Source: Cryptomeria japonica (Eukaryota > Streptophyta > Pinopsida > Cupressales > Cupressaceae). Taken from it: DNA of 59,487 nucleotides. Every line of letters begins with the position of its first letter. The first letter of the stretch is position 1. Shown here piece by piece: positions 1-10,099 of the stretch. The DNA is taken from positions 1 to 59,487 of the forward strand of contig NW_026729261.1 in the NCBI RefSeq assembly GCF_030272615.1, given 5' to 3'. The notes beneath the pieces were generated by a model. The model ran no database searches. It was not told the origin of the DNA and saw only the letters and a program-made list of their open reading frames with translations. Made by a program: the position numbers and the translations under genes.

Positions 1-27
1 AAGGGATAGAGGAAGAGTGCTATGGGG

Positions 28-391
28 AGAGATGAGTCTAGAGCTTAAGGAAGATAAAGAAAGCTACAAAATGCTGATAGGAGCCTGTTGATTACAAAAG
101 TTTGACTAAGTTTGAAAAATTTATAAGATCTTTTAAAATATAGAATTTGCATTATAACTCCTAGAGATTTGAAACCACTTTCAAACATCTCATCAATATA
201 GATATCAAGAGAGATAAGTCTAGAGATCAAGGAAGATAAAGAGATTGAGATAAAGAGAGCTAGAAAATTTTGAACTATTGATTATTGAAATTTGATTGTC
301 TGAAAATTTATAAGGTCTTCTAAAATCTAGAATTTGCATTATAAATCCTAGAGATCTGAAACCACTGTCAAACATCTTGCCAATATATACA
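28..391. repeat. Tandem repeat, two units of about 182 bp
   Basis: Two adjacent diverged units (about 28-209 and 210-391) share the order AGTCTAGAG, GGAAGATAAAG, TAGAATTTGCATTATAA, CTAGAGAT, GAAACCACT and CAAACATCT. Neither has a convincing reading frame. The second unit runs into the hairpin at 383-435. The array may continue to the left of the window. Confidence 0.8.
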
Positions 392-435
392 TGAAATATA
401 ACTTAAAGTATAAGTCTTATATTTCATGTATATAT
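383..435. repeat. Near-perfect 19-bp inverted repeat (hairpin)
   Basis: Arms 383-401 and 417-435 are exact reverse complements, with TACATGAAATATAA in the left arm and TTATATTTCATGTA in the right. The 15-nt loop can pair a further 4 bp (CTTA with TAAG). It could be a short foldback element or a hairpin in a transcript. No target duplication is clear. Confidence 0.75.
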
Positions 436-1350
436 AGCTTATTTTTAATAAATAAATAAAAAATGAAAAAACGGGATCCAATTTCTTAGATTTCGGCTCG
501 AGACCTTGAACCATAATAAGATCCAATAAAATATTTATTGAAATTTATTTTTAGCCAATAGTATCAAAGAGACATTGAAATATGAATATTAACTAAAGCT
601 ATCGAATTAAAGCACATCACTACCACATCAGATCACTACCACATCATTGCATCATTTCTTTTACCATCCATTTTCTTTTCCAATATCTTTGAAAAATATT
701 AACCTATTTATATAAATTATGAAATTTATCTTATTTAAAAACGAATAAAGAGGTGAAAACATCTAGTCTCTTTAAAAATACTTACTTGTTCATATTTATT
801 CCTTGGTGCAATTTTCAAAGGAGTGTCTCCTACTTTTATGGCCAATTTCTGTTAATTATTTATTCCTAAAACATAACGTTTTTCTAGCCTTGGTTATAAG
901 ACCACGATGCAGATTAAGGTTGTTTCTTGCTCTGGCAGAGAAATAGAGCTTGCTGAATTGTTTATTAAACCTTGTTCCCGTGCCTCTGTTCTGTTCTATA
1001 AGGCTCTTTTCTTGAGAATATAATTCAAAATCCAGTTAGCCAGGTAATTTTCATAAATGCGTCCCATTGTCTTTCGTCTCTGATTTGAATTTGGAATGTC
1101 TTACGATTAAAATATTGATTATTAGTAAATGTGCATTGAATATTGAATTTGGACCTTAGATTGACTCAATGCTGATTAAGGTTAAAACCCAATCGTCACT
1201 CGCAGCATCACTACAACAACGTCATTAAGTCCACGAATATCATCTTTTTACTTACTAGGTTGCGACAAAAGGAGGTTGCAGTGAATCAAAATTGAACTTA
1301 TAAACCTATTTCAATTGTCAAATTCCATATGGGGGACTCAGACTCACTAT
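436..1350. other. Unannotated AT-rich spacer
   Basis: No long reading frame, tRNA-like fold or recognised element was seen. A 21-bp step is repeated in direct orientation around 620-655 (ATCACTACCACATCA-type units). Confidence 0.5.
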
Positions 1351-1685
1351 TGTCAAATTTTCTGCATAGCAGATCTAGTTAGAAAGCAAGAAACAAAACT
1401 TGTAGAAAAAAAGAGATAAAAAGAGCTCTGAAAATAGATCCGAATGGAATTATCTTGAATTTTCAATTACACTGATTGCATGAATGTAAATACAATTGTT
1501 GAACTCCCATAAGAATTGAATTTACAGAGAGCAGAGTAATTTTCGAAGGAGGTAGAGTTAAAACTAAAACTCTCTGTTGTTAGCTTAGATCTGTGCAATG
1601 CATGAGTGCCTCTTACAGTGGAACAATAGTTTCCCATAAATCATGGACACTAGACACACATGAGACACAGCTGCATGCGCTAACA
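1351..1685 (-). repeat. 3' LTR of the 1351-3845 element
   Basis: 335 bp, TG...CA ends. It aligns along its length with 3489-3845 but lacks two short A-rich insertions present there. Confidence 0.88.
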
Positions 1686-1773
1686 CCCCCCTTAAGCCTA
1701 ACTAAGGAGAGATATGTGCCCTAGCAACAAAGTCTAATGAGGAACCCAATTACAAAGACCTGTACAATATGCA

Positions 1774-2106
1774 TGTTAAATTTTCTGGCATGCACAATAT
1801 GGATCTAGCAAGAAGAGAAAAGAAACAAAACTTACAGAATGAAAATAGAGCAAATAAAAACAGAACAAAAAGTGATCTGCCTATGAATGAAAACCTTGTA
1901 TTAATTCATTATACTTTACAGTAGCTGAAAGCATGATTTATACAAACTTGAACCACCACATGATCTAACATTACGGTGAAGACAAGAGAAGACTAAAATT
2001 AACAACCTTAATTCAGGTATAAAAATCTAAACCTAACAGAGATCAGTGACCCACAGTCTGTGGTAGTGAACTAATAGTTATTTGAAGTTGGAATTAACCA
2101 CCAACA
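1774..2106 (-). repeat. Third, diverged LTR-like segment inside the element
   Basis: It starts TGTTAAATTTTCTGGC and ends CCAACA. On the minus strand it is preceded by a purine tract (TTAAGCGGGGG at 2107-2117), as the true 3' LTR is. It shares the LTR 5' end and the ATCTAGCAAGAAG and GAAACAAAACTT blocks but differs over most of its middle. It may be the LTR of a related element left by recombination. Confidence 0.6.
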
Positions 2107-2174
2107 CCCCCGCTTAATTCTAACTAGGGAAAGAGTAAAGAAGAAAGAATTGAGGAAAGAGGAAAGGTGGAAAC

Positions 2175-3008
2175 CTAGTGGGAATAAAACCCCCCAGCCC
2201 CGCCCCCCCACTCAAAATTAACACTAACTCTACATGATACATAATATGCTACAATATCTTGCAACCAAAGATCTCGCAGAAAGTAGCTATTTGTGCCTTC
2301 ACAAATAAGAGAAAGAATGTCAATACAAAATGTAGCAAAGAGAATGTTGTAGTAGGTTCCTCTGCAACAAATGACACCTCTTCCTTTTAGAAGATAGAAA
2401 CCTCGAACTATCAAACTATTGAATTCCCACTCAAGTGAAATGTGTGAAGGAATCAAGATGAATGGTTCTAAAAAATACTCATGTTTCTCCAATTCGATGC
2501 TGAACTGCAACTTTGCCATACAAGATTCCAGAATAGTGACCACTGAAATGTGAGATTTGTTTGGATGTGAATCAGGATGTGTCAAGATAGTAGCATGGAG
2601 AGGCTGAAAGAGAACAAGAGAATCCAAACCAAAAGAAGATGCAACTTGATGTGAGCTGACATCAGAGAGAAGACATGTGTCCTCAATATTGTCATCATGA
2701 TCAAGGAGAGATTCAAAAAGCAAATGATAAATGTCTGATAGGATGATATCTCGCTCATCAAGAGGACAAGAATGAACCTGCTGAAGAGAATTTGAAGTAG
2801 CATTCGGAGAGGCCAAAATCTCTATCAAACTAATAGCTGGAGGTGACTGAACAACTACCAATATTGGAGGTGTGGAAAGAGGAAAAGCAGGAGGAGATGT
2901 CTCTATATAATCAAAACAATCAAGTCTCTTCCAATAAGAAAATTCCTCTTTAGTGTCATCCTCATACAAAGGATCATCATCACTATCAAGGGAGAAGCAT
3001 GTCTTCAT
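2175..3008 (-). CDS. Unrecognised 277-aa ORF of the small LTR element
   Basis: This is the only long ORF between the LTRs. It begins with ATG at 3008 and ends with TAG at 2175. The N-terminus is strongly acidic (SLDSDDDPLYEDDTKEEF), followed by a proline-rich stretch (SPPAFPLSTPPI). The last 60 or so residues run into the G-rich tract near the internal LTR and are probably not a conserved domain. No zinc knuckle, protease or polymerase motif is visible. By position, just downstream of the primer-binding site and leader, it occupies the gag slot, but sequence support for gag is lacking. It could equally be a captured or de novo frame. The long open frame in such an old element is mildly surprising. 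Confidence 0.4.
   Translation of the reverse strand: MKTCFSLDSDDDPLYEDDTKEEFSYWKRLDCFDYIETSPPAFPLSTPPILVVVQSPPAISLIEILASPNATSNSLQQVHSCPLDERDIILSDIYHLLFESLLDHDDNIEDTCLLSDVSSHQVASSFGLDSLVLFQPLHATILTHPDSHPNKSHISVVTILESCMAKLQFSIELEKHEYFLEPFILIPSHISLEWEFNSLIVRGFYLLKGRGVICCRGTYYNILFATFCIDILSLICEGTNSYFLRDLWLQDIVAYYVSCRVSVNFEWGGGAGGFYSH
2190..2209 (-). other. G-rich tract, potential G-quadruplex
   Basis: The minus strand has runs of 7, 4 and 6 guanines separated by one and two bases. The 7-G run can supply two triplets, so a four-tract quadruplex is possible. It lies just upstream of the internal LTR-like segment in element orientation. Confidence 0.5.
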
Positions 3009-3475
3009 TTAAAAATGGAGGTTCATTGGGATCTCCATACATTTCCCATAAAGTGTCCCAAAGAGTGCAAGGGTACTCAATGTGTGATAGAGCCCATGAT
3101 GTATAGTCCCCAACAGTTAAACCAATTAATCCTAAGACATGATCATTTCTACTTCCCCATGCAGATTTCTACCAACCAGTACTTGGTTTGGGAATAAGTC
3201 CATATAAATGAGGCAAAAGATGAATCTAGCAACAATGCTTTAGGATTCCATTAAACTAGGACTTGTAATTTCCTTCTTCCAAAAAGATGACAGATGGATG
3301 ATATCTAACTCCCATTTTAGACTAAACTACCCCCTTTTGGAACTTTATTTCAGTTCATTTTTAATACAAAAATACCAATAGATACCCCCAAAGAAATGAG
3401 AATTCCTTTCTAAAACAACTTAGAATTTTAATACTTGCAAAAAATAAATGTTCTGCTCCTTTCTTCTAGCTCCCA

Positions 3476-3488
3476 GGCTCTGATACCA
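3476..3488 (-). promoter_or_regulatory. Primer-binding site, initiator-Met tRNA type
   Basis: The minus strand reads TGGTATCAGAGCC with no spacer from the 5' LTR at 3489. This is the canonical plant copia-type priming site. Confidence 0.85.
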
Positions 3489-3845
3489 TGTTAAATTTTC
3501 TGCATAGCAAAAATACAGATCTAGCTAGAAAGTAAGAAACAAAACTTATAGAAAAACAGAGAAGAAAAACAAAGATAAAAAGAGCTTTGAAAATAAATCT
3601 GAATGGAATTCTCTTGTGTTTTCCATTACAATGATTGCATGAATATAAATACAATTATTGAACTCTCGTAAGAGCTGAAAATACGAGGAGAGCAGAGTAA
3701 TTTTTGAAGGAGGCAGAGTTAAAACTAAAACTCTCAATTGTTAGCTTAGATCTATGCAATTCACGAGTTCCTGTTACGGTGGAACAATAGTTTCCATAAA
3801 TCACGGACACTAGACACACATGAGACATAGTTGCATGCGCTAGCA
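3489..3845 (-). repeat. 5' LTR of the 1351-3845 element
   Basis: 357 bp, TG...CA, partner of 1351-1685. The right end is fixed by the ACTAT target duplication. Confidence 0.88.
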
Positions 3846-3870
3846 ACTATTTGTGATTCTCTCCTTATCA

Positions 3871-5997
3871 AATTAATAGAGCGATTGAATTTTTATATCC
3901 TCAAATTTAAGTTAATGGGATACATTAACCTCTCCTAGGAGAATTCTAAGTTTGGCCATCCAATTTACAATCATGATATGGGTCGTGTTAAAGCCTAATA
4001 TCAAAAAAGAATTGTTAAATTAATTACAAATATTTGACCATGGGTAAGAATACAAATATTTGACCATGGTTAAGAATACAAATATTGAAATAATGAATTA
4101 ATACAACTAGTCATATATTTTAAAATTAGAAAATTCAATGTAAATAATATCAAATTCAATGTAAATAATAAGATATGGTTGGATAGAATTTTCTTGTATA
4201 TGACATGGGGTGAGATGGACACAAATAAAATCGAGAAGTGAAACTTGAATGGACGATTAATGTTAAAAAGTTTCATTTTCAAATTTTGTTCTGACATGAA
4301 AATTGTTTTTTTTGTACTTTTAAATAAGGTGGGAAAGTTCATTATATATTAAGAATTCTAAATATTTAACCATAGGCAATAATACAAATATTAGGATTAT
4401 GAATTAATACAACCTCTCACATACTAAGAATAATTATGTAATTTTTTTGTTAAAATCAAATGTAGATAAATATGAATACAACTAATGTGGTTAGGAAGGA
4501 CATCAACCTAATAAATGATATTAGTATAGGTCTAAAGATGCTATAAAGAACTATATGAGTTCCCATGTAAAATTTTATGAGGACTTAGTAAAGTCACCTG
4601 AATAAGTCAATCACCCCACATATGGAGAAATAATCATGATAAGGAAAGTGATATTGAAGCTAACTAAAGGGACTGGGAGGACTAAGTACAATATGTGATA
4701 GTTAATTTTGGACCAAATAAAAGGAAAAATATATTAGTAACATAAAAATATAATCCAAATAAAATTGCATCTCCAATAGAGCCAAAAGGAAGTAATTACA
4801 CCAAAATGAAAGAATAGGCACTAGAAATATACCTCCTTGATTATTGGATGAGATCTTTCATGTGCAAGATATGTTGATAGATATGAGATGTGGGATGGTT
4901 ATTGAGAGATAGACAACATCTTCCTATGATCTTTGAAGTGTCTACACACATATAAAATGCCTATAAATGAGTGTTAATATAATATTCAAAGATATGGTTG
5001 GATAGTATTTTATTGCATATCACATGGGATGAGATGGATGCAAGTGGAATGGAGAAGGAAAACTTGAATGAATGATCAATGTTTAAAAGTTTCATTTTCA
5101 ACCTTTCTGGTGACATCAAAATTATTTTTCTTTTACTATTAAATAAGGTGAGATGGGAATGCATACTTTAATTAATTAATTATAGAAGAAGGTTAGTCTA
5201 AGTCAATGAAATAAATAGTGCTTATTTAATTAATTAGTGAATTATGGCTAGTGTAGGATTCTATGAGAAACAAGAATGTAAGAAAAATATCTATTGTCAT
5301 TTATAGACCACGAGTACTCTAGTTAATAGATGAGTGAAGATAAAATATAAAATAAAGTGGTTATCCTAAATAGACATAATCCAAGAGATAAATTACAAGA
5401 TACACTTCTCACAAGTTGAGCACTCAAACACTTGTAAAATTTCACATTACTTCACACCTCACATGATCAAACATTGCCTTGATACCAATTATTGTATTTT
5501 GATGTCTAATAGTCTAACAATTGTATGTTACAAAAGTAACCCTGGTCGACACACTTAAAAAACTCATGGACCAAATTTTTCTCAAAGTATTAGTCTTGAT
5601 TTCATTATATTAAATTTTAGATAAGCACCACTTTTTACAACCAAATTGATCCCTTTTTAAAATTAAACTATGATACACATTTATGTTTACTATTTTACTT
5701 TATTTTCTTATTCAATTAAGAATATGCATTTCTTTGCATAAAATATTTTATTTATTAACATTTATTTAGACCTATTTTCTTAGAAACTTAAGGTGATTAT
5801 TTAAAATATGTGAATATTTCTACGCATTCATGATCTTAGTATGGTCAGAGATTTATAATTCATAACAATTTTCTTTAGCTATTATGTTTAATTACGATTG
5901 TAATTTGGATGGCCAAACATAAAAATCTTCTAAAAAAGGTTGATATATCCCATCAACATAAATTCAAGACTATTAAAATTCAACTACTTTATTAATT
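3871..5997. mobile_element. 2.1-kb segment flanked by ~107-bp inverted repeats
   Basis: The arm 3871-3976 is the imperfect reverse complement of 5891-5997 (roughly three quarters identical by eye); both contain TTTGGCCATCCAA and TATCCCAT/ATGGGATA blocks. The interior has direct repeats: 4170-4345 with 4985-5160 (ATATGGTTGGATAG, AAAAGTTTCATTTTCAA, TTAAATAAGGTG) and 4030-4110 with 4360-4430 (AATACAAATATT, TGAATTAATACAAC). No transposase-like frame is present. A non-autonomous DNA transposon or foldback element fits, but no target duplication was found. A pair of inverted host or retro fragments is the alternative. Confidence 0.45.
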
Positions 5998-6039
5998 CAA
6001 TAAAAATAGAATTACAAATAAAAAACCTCAATTCTTCAT

Positions 6040-6214
6040 ATTCTTCATATTGAAATTGACATTTGATGTAGGTTTATATAAACTTGACTCCCTTCAACTT
6101 CCTATTGTCACAGTACAGTAAATAAAGATGGAATTCCTCATATTGAGATTGGCATTTGATATAGGTTTATATAAACTTGACTCCCTTCAACCTCCCATTG
6201 TCACGATAAAGATG
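6040..6214. repeat. Tandem duplication, period about 93 bp
   Basis: Two units share TTATATAAACTTGACTCCC and CAACTTCC/CAACCTCC with ATTGTCAC. They lie beside the inverted-repeat segment. No coding potential is visible. Confidence 0.75.
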
Positions 6215-6487
6215 ATACTCGTGGACTCCAACGAGGTGACTGCATTGATATTTTGTGAAAACGAATGTTATAAGTTTAACCAGCATTGAGAAAGTTCCAG
6301 GCTGTACCGGTGGACACAGGCGGCAGGGATTGTCAAAGTTCGTTTTCTAGTAATCAATAATTCAGTTGTAAGTCATTCCACATGCAAATCAGAGGCGAAA
6401 AATAATGGGATATATTTATGAGCTGCGTGTGGGTAGATGAATTTGTATTCAAGTTGTTAAGGAAAGAACCTTATAAAATGGAGTTAA

Positions 6488-6660
6488 CGCAAACAAAACG
6501 TTTTAAGCAATGCGCTTAGGAAGCTGTATTTTCCTGCTCGAGCAAGAAACAACATTGAGCTGCAACTTGAGGAAAGGTTCTTTCGAAGTTTGGGCAAGGA
6601 AACGGCCTTCTTGGAAGCTTGTCGACGTGGTGATGTTAATCAATCAAAGTTTAATGGAAT
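6488..6660 (+). pseudogene. Possible N-terminal exon of an ankyrin-repeat protein
   Basis: Open frame from 6488 with residues LQLEERFFRSLGKETAFLEA then CRRGDV. The pattern ETAFLEACRRGDV resembles the start of plant ankyrin repeats, where a conserved E-A-x-x-x-G-D-V/L begins the first repeat. No in-frame ATG lies upstream before the stop at 6485-6487. A TATA-like TTATAAAAT lies at about 6471. Other exon-like pieces of the same protein class (PGG exon at 8010, ankyrin exon at 16077) lie downstream on the same strand. The match is short and made from memory of the family pattern, so a chance resemblance is possible. Confidence 0.35.
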
Positions 6661-6774
6661 GGAAGACGTCTGTGAGGGGAGAACATGTTTTATTTTTATT
6701 TTTTTGATAGGTTATTGGTCGAAGCTTGAATAGCTTTTCTCTGGAGTTATGAATCAATAGGGACACAGTAGAGA

Positions 6775-6956
6775 GCCCATCCCCATTACATATCTTTGAA
6801 TTATTATTATTATTATTATTATTTTTATTATTTTGTTTGATTAGATTGACCCCAAGACCTTCCCCATTCTATGGAAGGCCAAGAGTTTGGGAATTGGACT
6901 TGGGTCTCCACAATGAGAACCCAGTATTTTAACTAGTTAAGCTCAACCCACATGAA
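6775..6956 (-). mobile_element. tRNA-derived SINE candidate
   Basis: The minus strand starts GGGTTGAGCTTAACTAGTTA (A-box-like), then a TGGGTTCTCATTGTGGAGAC block and CCCAAGTCCAATTCCCA (B-box-like). It ends in an (ATA/AAT)n tail, seen on the plus strand as (ATT)n at 6791-6826. Length, order and simple-repeat tail are typical of plant SINEs. No clean target duplication is visible. Confidence 0.5.
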
Positions 6957-6959
6957 AAA

Positions 6960-7140
6960 CACATAATAAATCAGTATATAATTATATAGTATCCTATTAT
7001 TAAATTAACTATATTATAATATTATTATATTATTATGCAAAGATATATGAAGTTTAATATATCCATTTAGACTATTTTTAAAATGTAAGATATATTAAAC
7101 TTTATTTAATGATAATATAAAACTTTTAAATGGTTAGTAT
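6960..7140. repeat. AT low-complexity stretch
   Basis: TATTATAATATTATTAT-type sequence between the SINE candidate and the telomere-like array. No gene seen. Confidence 0.6.
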
Positions 7141-7144
7141 TATA

Positions 7145-7735
7145 GTAATGGATAGGGTTAGGGTTAAGGTTAGTAAAATGGTCAAGGTTAAGGTTTACAT
7201 CATTATTAGGACTAGGGCTAGGGTTTATATCATGGTTAGGTGTTGCATCATCGTTAGGGTTTCGTTTAGGTTTAGAATTATGGTTAGGGTTAGGAGTTAG
7301 GCTTACTGTTAGGATTATGGCTAGGGTTAGGGTTATGGTGAGGGTTTAGCATTACCGTTTTGGGTAGAGGTTATATCATGGTTGGGGTTAGGGTTAGGGT
7401 TAGGATTATGGTTAGGCTTCGAATTGTGGATAGGGTTAGGGCTTATGATTATGCTTAGGATTAATGCTTGAATCATGGTTAGTGTTAGGGTTATGGTTTG
7501 GGATAGGGTTTACGGCTAGGATTAGGATCATGGTAGGACTTACATAATGTTTAGGTTTAAGTTTATGGTTAGGGTTAGGATTTACATCATGGTCGGGGTT
7601 AGCTTGGGTTAGGGTTAGGATTTACTTCATGGTGAGGGTTGGGGTTATGGTTAGGGTTAGGTTTTAACTTTAGGGTTGGAGATTATTGTTAAGGTTAGGG
7701 TTTAGGTTAGGGTTTAGGTTTATGATTAAGATTAT
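7145..7735 (+). repeat. Degenerate interstitial telomere-like repeat array
   Basis: About 590 bp of GGTTAGGG/GGTTTAGGG-like heptamers and hexamers, interspersed with recurring ATCATGG and TTACATCATGG words. Both plant-type TTTAGGG and shorter TTAGGG spacings occur, with many point changes. It sits some 50 bp left of the duplication boundary at 7785. Old interstitial telomeric repeats are known in gymnosperms and other plants. A chromosome-end position is not implied. Confidence 0.8.
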
Positions 7736-8009
7736 GATTATTATTTTCCAAGTTTAATGAACAAATATCAAGAATTCACGATTCAAATTCATTGAAAAGA
7801 TAAAGTTACACTTACATTTTTAGATGAGTTCTACATACAATTGGACAATTATAATAAAGGTTCATTAAACGTAGCTGTCTTTTAATAGCCATCGAATTTT
7901 CGAAACATGAAGCTATTTGTGTCATGTTAGGCATATTTGAGATTCATTACTTGTTTTATGAGCTCTTTCCGTCTCTCTTTGTTTGTATCATGTGGCAGAT
8001 GAGCTCTGA

Positions 8010-8180
8010 GCTTACCACAGAGGACAAGTGTCTTTCATGACTGTCACCAGTTTAGTTGTTTGCCGCAGCTTTGCCTTCACCACTTTTGGGTTTATGGCTG
8101 CATTGTACACGGTGTTGGCGCATTGTATGTACCCACCATACTCCTATATACCATGCAATAATTTCGCTTCTTCTATATAA
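8010..8180 (+). pseudogene. PGG-type C-terminal exon of an ankyrin-repeat membrane protein
   Basis: An open frame after a pyrimidine/AG acceptor-like stretch (GTATCATGTGGCAG and CTCTGAG) encodes GQVSFMTVTSLVVCRS, then FAFTTFGFMAALYTVLAH, and stops with TAA at 8178-8180. The hydrophobic span ending AALYTVLA resembles the last membrane helix of plant ankyrin-PGG proteins (typically ...TGLYTVLAPR...). These are often linked to defence signalling at membranes. The exon is repeated at 33125-33295. Upstream ankyrin exons are not contiguous, so this is either the last exon of a gene with a long intron or a fragment. No function is claimed for the locus. Confidence 0.45.
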
Positions 8181-8271
8181 CCTTAAAAACTCCTTGTAAT
8201 CATAATGAATGTGTAGTTAGTGTCTAACTATGTTATGATGGCCTTCGTGTTCCTTTTCCACGATTTTGAAA

Positions 8272-8300
8272 AAAAAAATATAACAACCTAAATGCCCTAA
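8272..8300. other. Deletion junction with templated filler (copy 1)
   Basis: Copy 2 has 902 bp (33387-34288) where copy 1 has 29 bp. Copy 1 carries a 15-bp direct repeat (8278-8292 and 8309-8323, ATATAACAACCTAAA), the second of which is the normal downstream sequence. The filler therefore looks copied from next to the break. Confidence 0.6.
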
Positions 8301-8900
8301 CTAACTAAATATAACAACCTAAAAAAAAATATAGTACAAAACCAACAAAGAAAACCATGTCTTAATTATGGTGCACAAATATATATGTAATATCTAGTGC
8401 CCCTCTCCATGATGTTTTAATGAGATAATATCACTTTGGAGCCATTATCTTCATTCAAAGATCCTCTATGATATATCGTAAATTGTGTCATAAGTTTGTC
8501 AATATGCATAGACTACTTTGTAACCTTCTTTACACATGTTCATCTATATATCATAAAATTGAAATAGAATCTCTTATGCATATTATAATATTGTACATTC
8601 TCTTATACACTTTACATAGCATAGATGCACTTTTACACATCCCAAGACATATTACACATGGTGATTTGTCCCATCTCAAAGGTTTAAGCCCTTATACATG
8701 ATAATATCAAAAATTAAATGCATGTTAATTAATAAATCGACCATCAAGAAAGAATGGTTTACAAATTCCAACCCAAAATTTCCCCACTTATTATATAGTT
8801 TACAGAAGAAAAAGCAAAATTGAACAAGCAATGATTTACTTGATATTGGTCATGAATAGATTCACTACACCATATAAAATCATTTAATCTTATTTTAATT
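8301..8900. other. AT-rich interval, possible remains of a copia 3' LTR
   Basis: It lies downstream (minus strand) of the copia RNase H relic. A purine-rich GTGGGGAAATTTTGGGTTGG (about 8770-8790, minus) could be a polypurine tract, which would place LTR remains at about 8470-8765. No paired LTR is visible, so this is tentative. Confidence 0.3.
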
Positions 8901-8904
8901 TAAT

Positions 8905-9040
8905 CATGCATTTATAACATTCACCAAAGTATCAAACTTTTCTATCACAAGCCTCCCATCCTCCACCATCTCAGGAATAACATAACATTGAACATCAATG
9001 TGCTTTGCTTTTGCATAAAAAATGTCATGTTTTTGGAAAC
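8905..9040 (-). pseudogene. Ty1/copia RNase H C-terminal relic
   Basis: The minus strand encodes YAKAKHIDVQCYVIPEMVED then GRLVIEKFDTLVNVINA. This matches the copia RNase H tail pattern (KHIDVRYHFIREMVEDGxLxLxKIxTxxNxAD). The Leu-Thr-Lys end and the rest of the polymerase are missing or unrecognisable. Upstream frames are broken. The same relic lies at 34893-35028, so it predates the large duplication. Confidence 0.7.
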
Positions 9041-10099
9041 TAATGATATTGTTTTAATATAATCATGATTAAGTTCCACGTACTCTACTTTATAGTGGAA
9101 ACATTAGCCATAATTTACCTTTTAATTGTCCAAGTTACTATAACATTAAATAGGGTACATATTTTCTAGTAGAAATCATTTATCAACATCTTAAATTTAA
9201 TCTACTTCTTGAAACCTTTAAATCTATACTAAGTTGTCTAGTTGATGCAAAGCATCACTATCATTACTTCATGAAGTATTTGAGTTTCTTATTATAAAAA
9301 TATAGTAGTCAATTAAAGTTAATCTTTATCATAAATTATTTGAGTGTCTTTTACTATAGAAAAAAAGTTAAATTTCCTAGAACTATTAAATATTTGAACA
9401 CTCTCAAGGTTGTGGTTGATATATAAAGGATGGAATCATTGTGGAGAGAAATAGAGAAGTATGTGTTGTACGAGGTATATGTGTAGCAATTCAATGGTCC
9501 AAAAGTGTTACAGATCAATGATAAAGACAATTTCAAACTTGTTTTGAATTGTGAACTATGATCAACATTTCAGTGGATATGGTTCTAAATAGTTTAACTC
9601 TATTTATGTCTTTGCATATGAAGTATTATATCCATCTTTCAAGGGGATACAAATTTGCACATTGCAACTTGGAATAAATATGACCTTTGAATTTTTTTTA
9701 GGTGGTTTATGCTTATTTGTCTTTAATCTATTTTTCTTTTATTCTGTCAAAGTCGACTACAACAATGTTTGAAATAATTTTTTTTTGTTTCACCTAACTG
9801 ATAATGATGAATTTTTTATTTATTTATAATTAACTATATATATTTTATGATTTATATAAGGTGGCTTTATATTCGAATAAGAGTATTTTTTTTTAGTTAT
9901 TGGAAAGAGTATGGAGAATAGTATAAATAATCTAGTAGTTAATTTTATAGTTGTCTTAGGCGATGTGAAAGATAGGTGTATATAGAAATCAAAAAATAGT
10001 AAATACAACTTAAGTATATGTGTTTTGTAAAAAAATAAAATAAAGAAAAATAATAGATAACTTTTTAAATATTTTAAAGGAAAGAAAAATATATCCTTT
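9041..10099. other. AT-rich spacer, no gene seen
   Basis: It may include decayed upstream parts of the copia relic (minus strand TISLVSKNMTFF-like residues near 9040-9070). No other recognisable coding sequence or structured repeat was found. Confidence 0.5.

Larger units (their letters stand above)
1351..3845 (-). mobile_element. Non-autonomous LTR retrotransposon, complete, copia-like signals
   Basis: Two LTRs (1351-1685 and 3489-3845) both begin TGT(C/T)AAATTTTCTGC and end CA. The flanking 5-bp target duplication is ACTAT at 1346-1350 and 3846-3850. On the minus strand the primer-binding site TGGTATCAGAGCC (3476-3488) directly abuts the 5' LTR; it matches the initiator-Met tRNA site common in plant copia elements. 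A polypurine tract TTAAGGGGGG (1686-1695) abuts the 3' LTR. The internal region is only 1.8 kb and has no reverse transcriptase, integrase or RNase H, so movement would need another element's enzymes. The LTRs differ by two insertions and many substitutions, so the insertion is old. Confidence 0.88.

Noticed and set aside
45-230. 61-codon minus-strand ORF at the window start
   Set aside because: Lies within the 182-bp tandem repeat, is not conserved in the second unit and has no family resemblance.
6780-6830. (ATT)n tract as an independent microsatellite
   Set aside because: Better explained as the 3' tail of the SINE candidate.
8468-8701. 77-codon plus-strand ORF, nearly the same in copy 2 (34456)
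   Set aside because: Conservation is explained by the recent duplication. Low-complexity hydrophobic composition, and it lies in the probable LTR remains of a copia relic.
9354-9536. 60-codon minus-strand ORF, identical protein in both duplicates
   Set aside because: Identity reflects the recent duplication. Ser/Thr/Tyr-rich sequence without a domain, in an AT-rich spacer.
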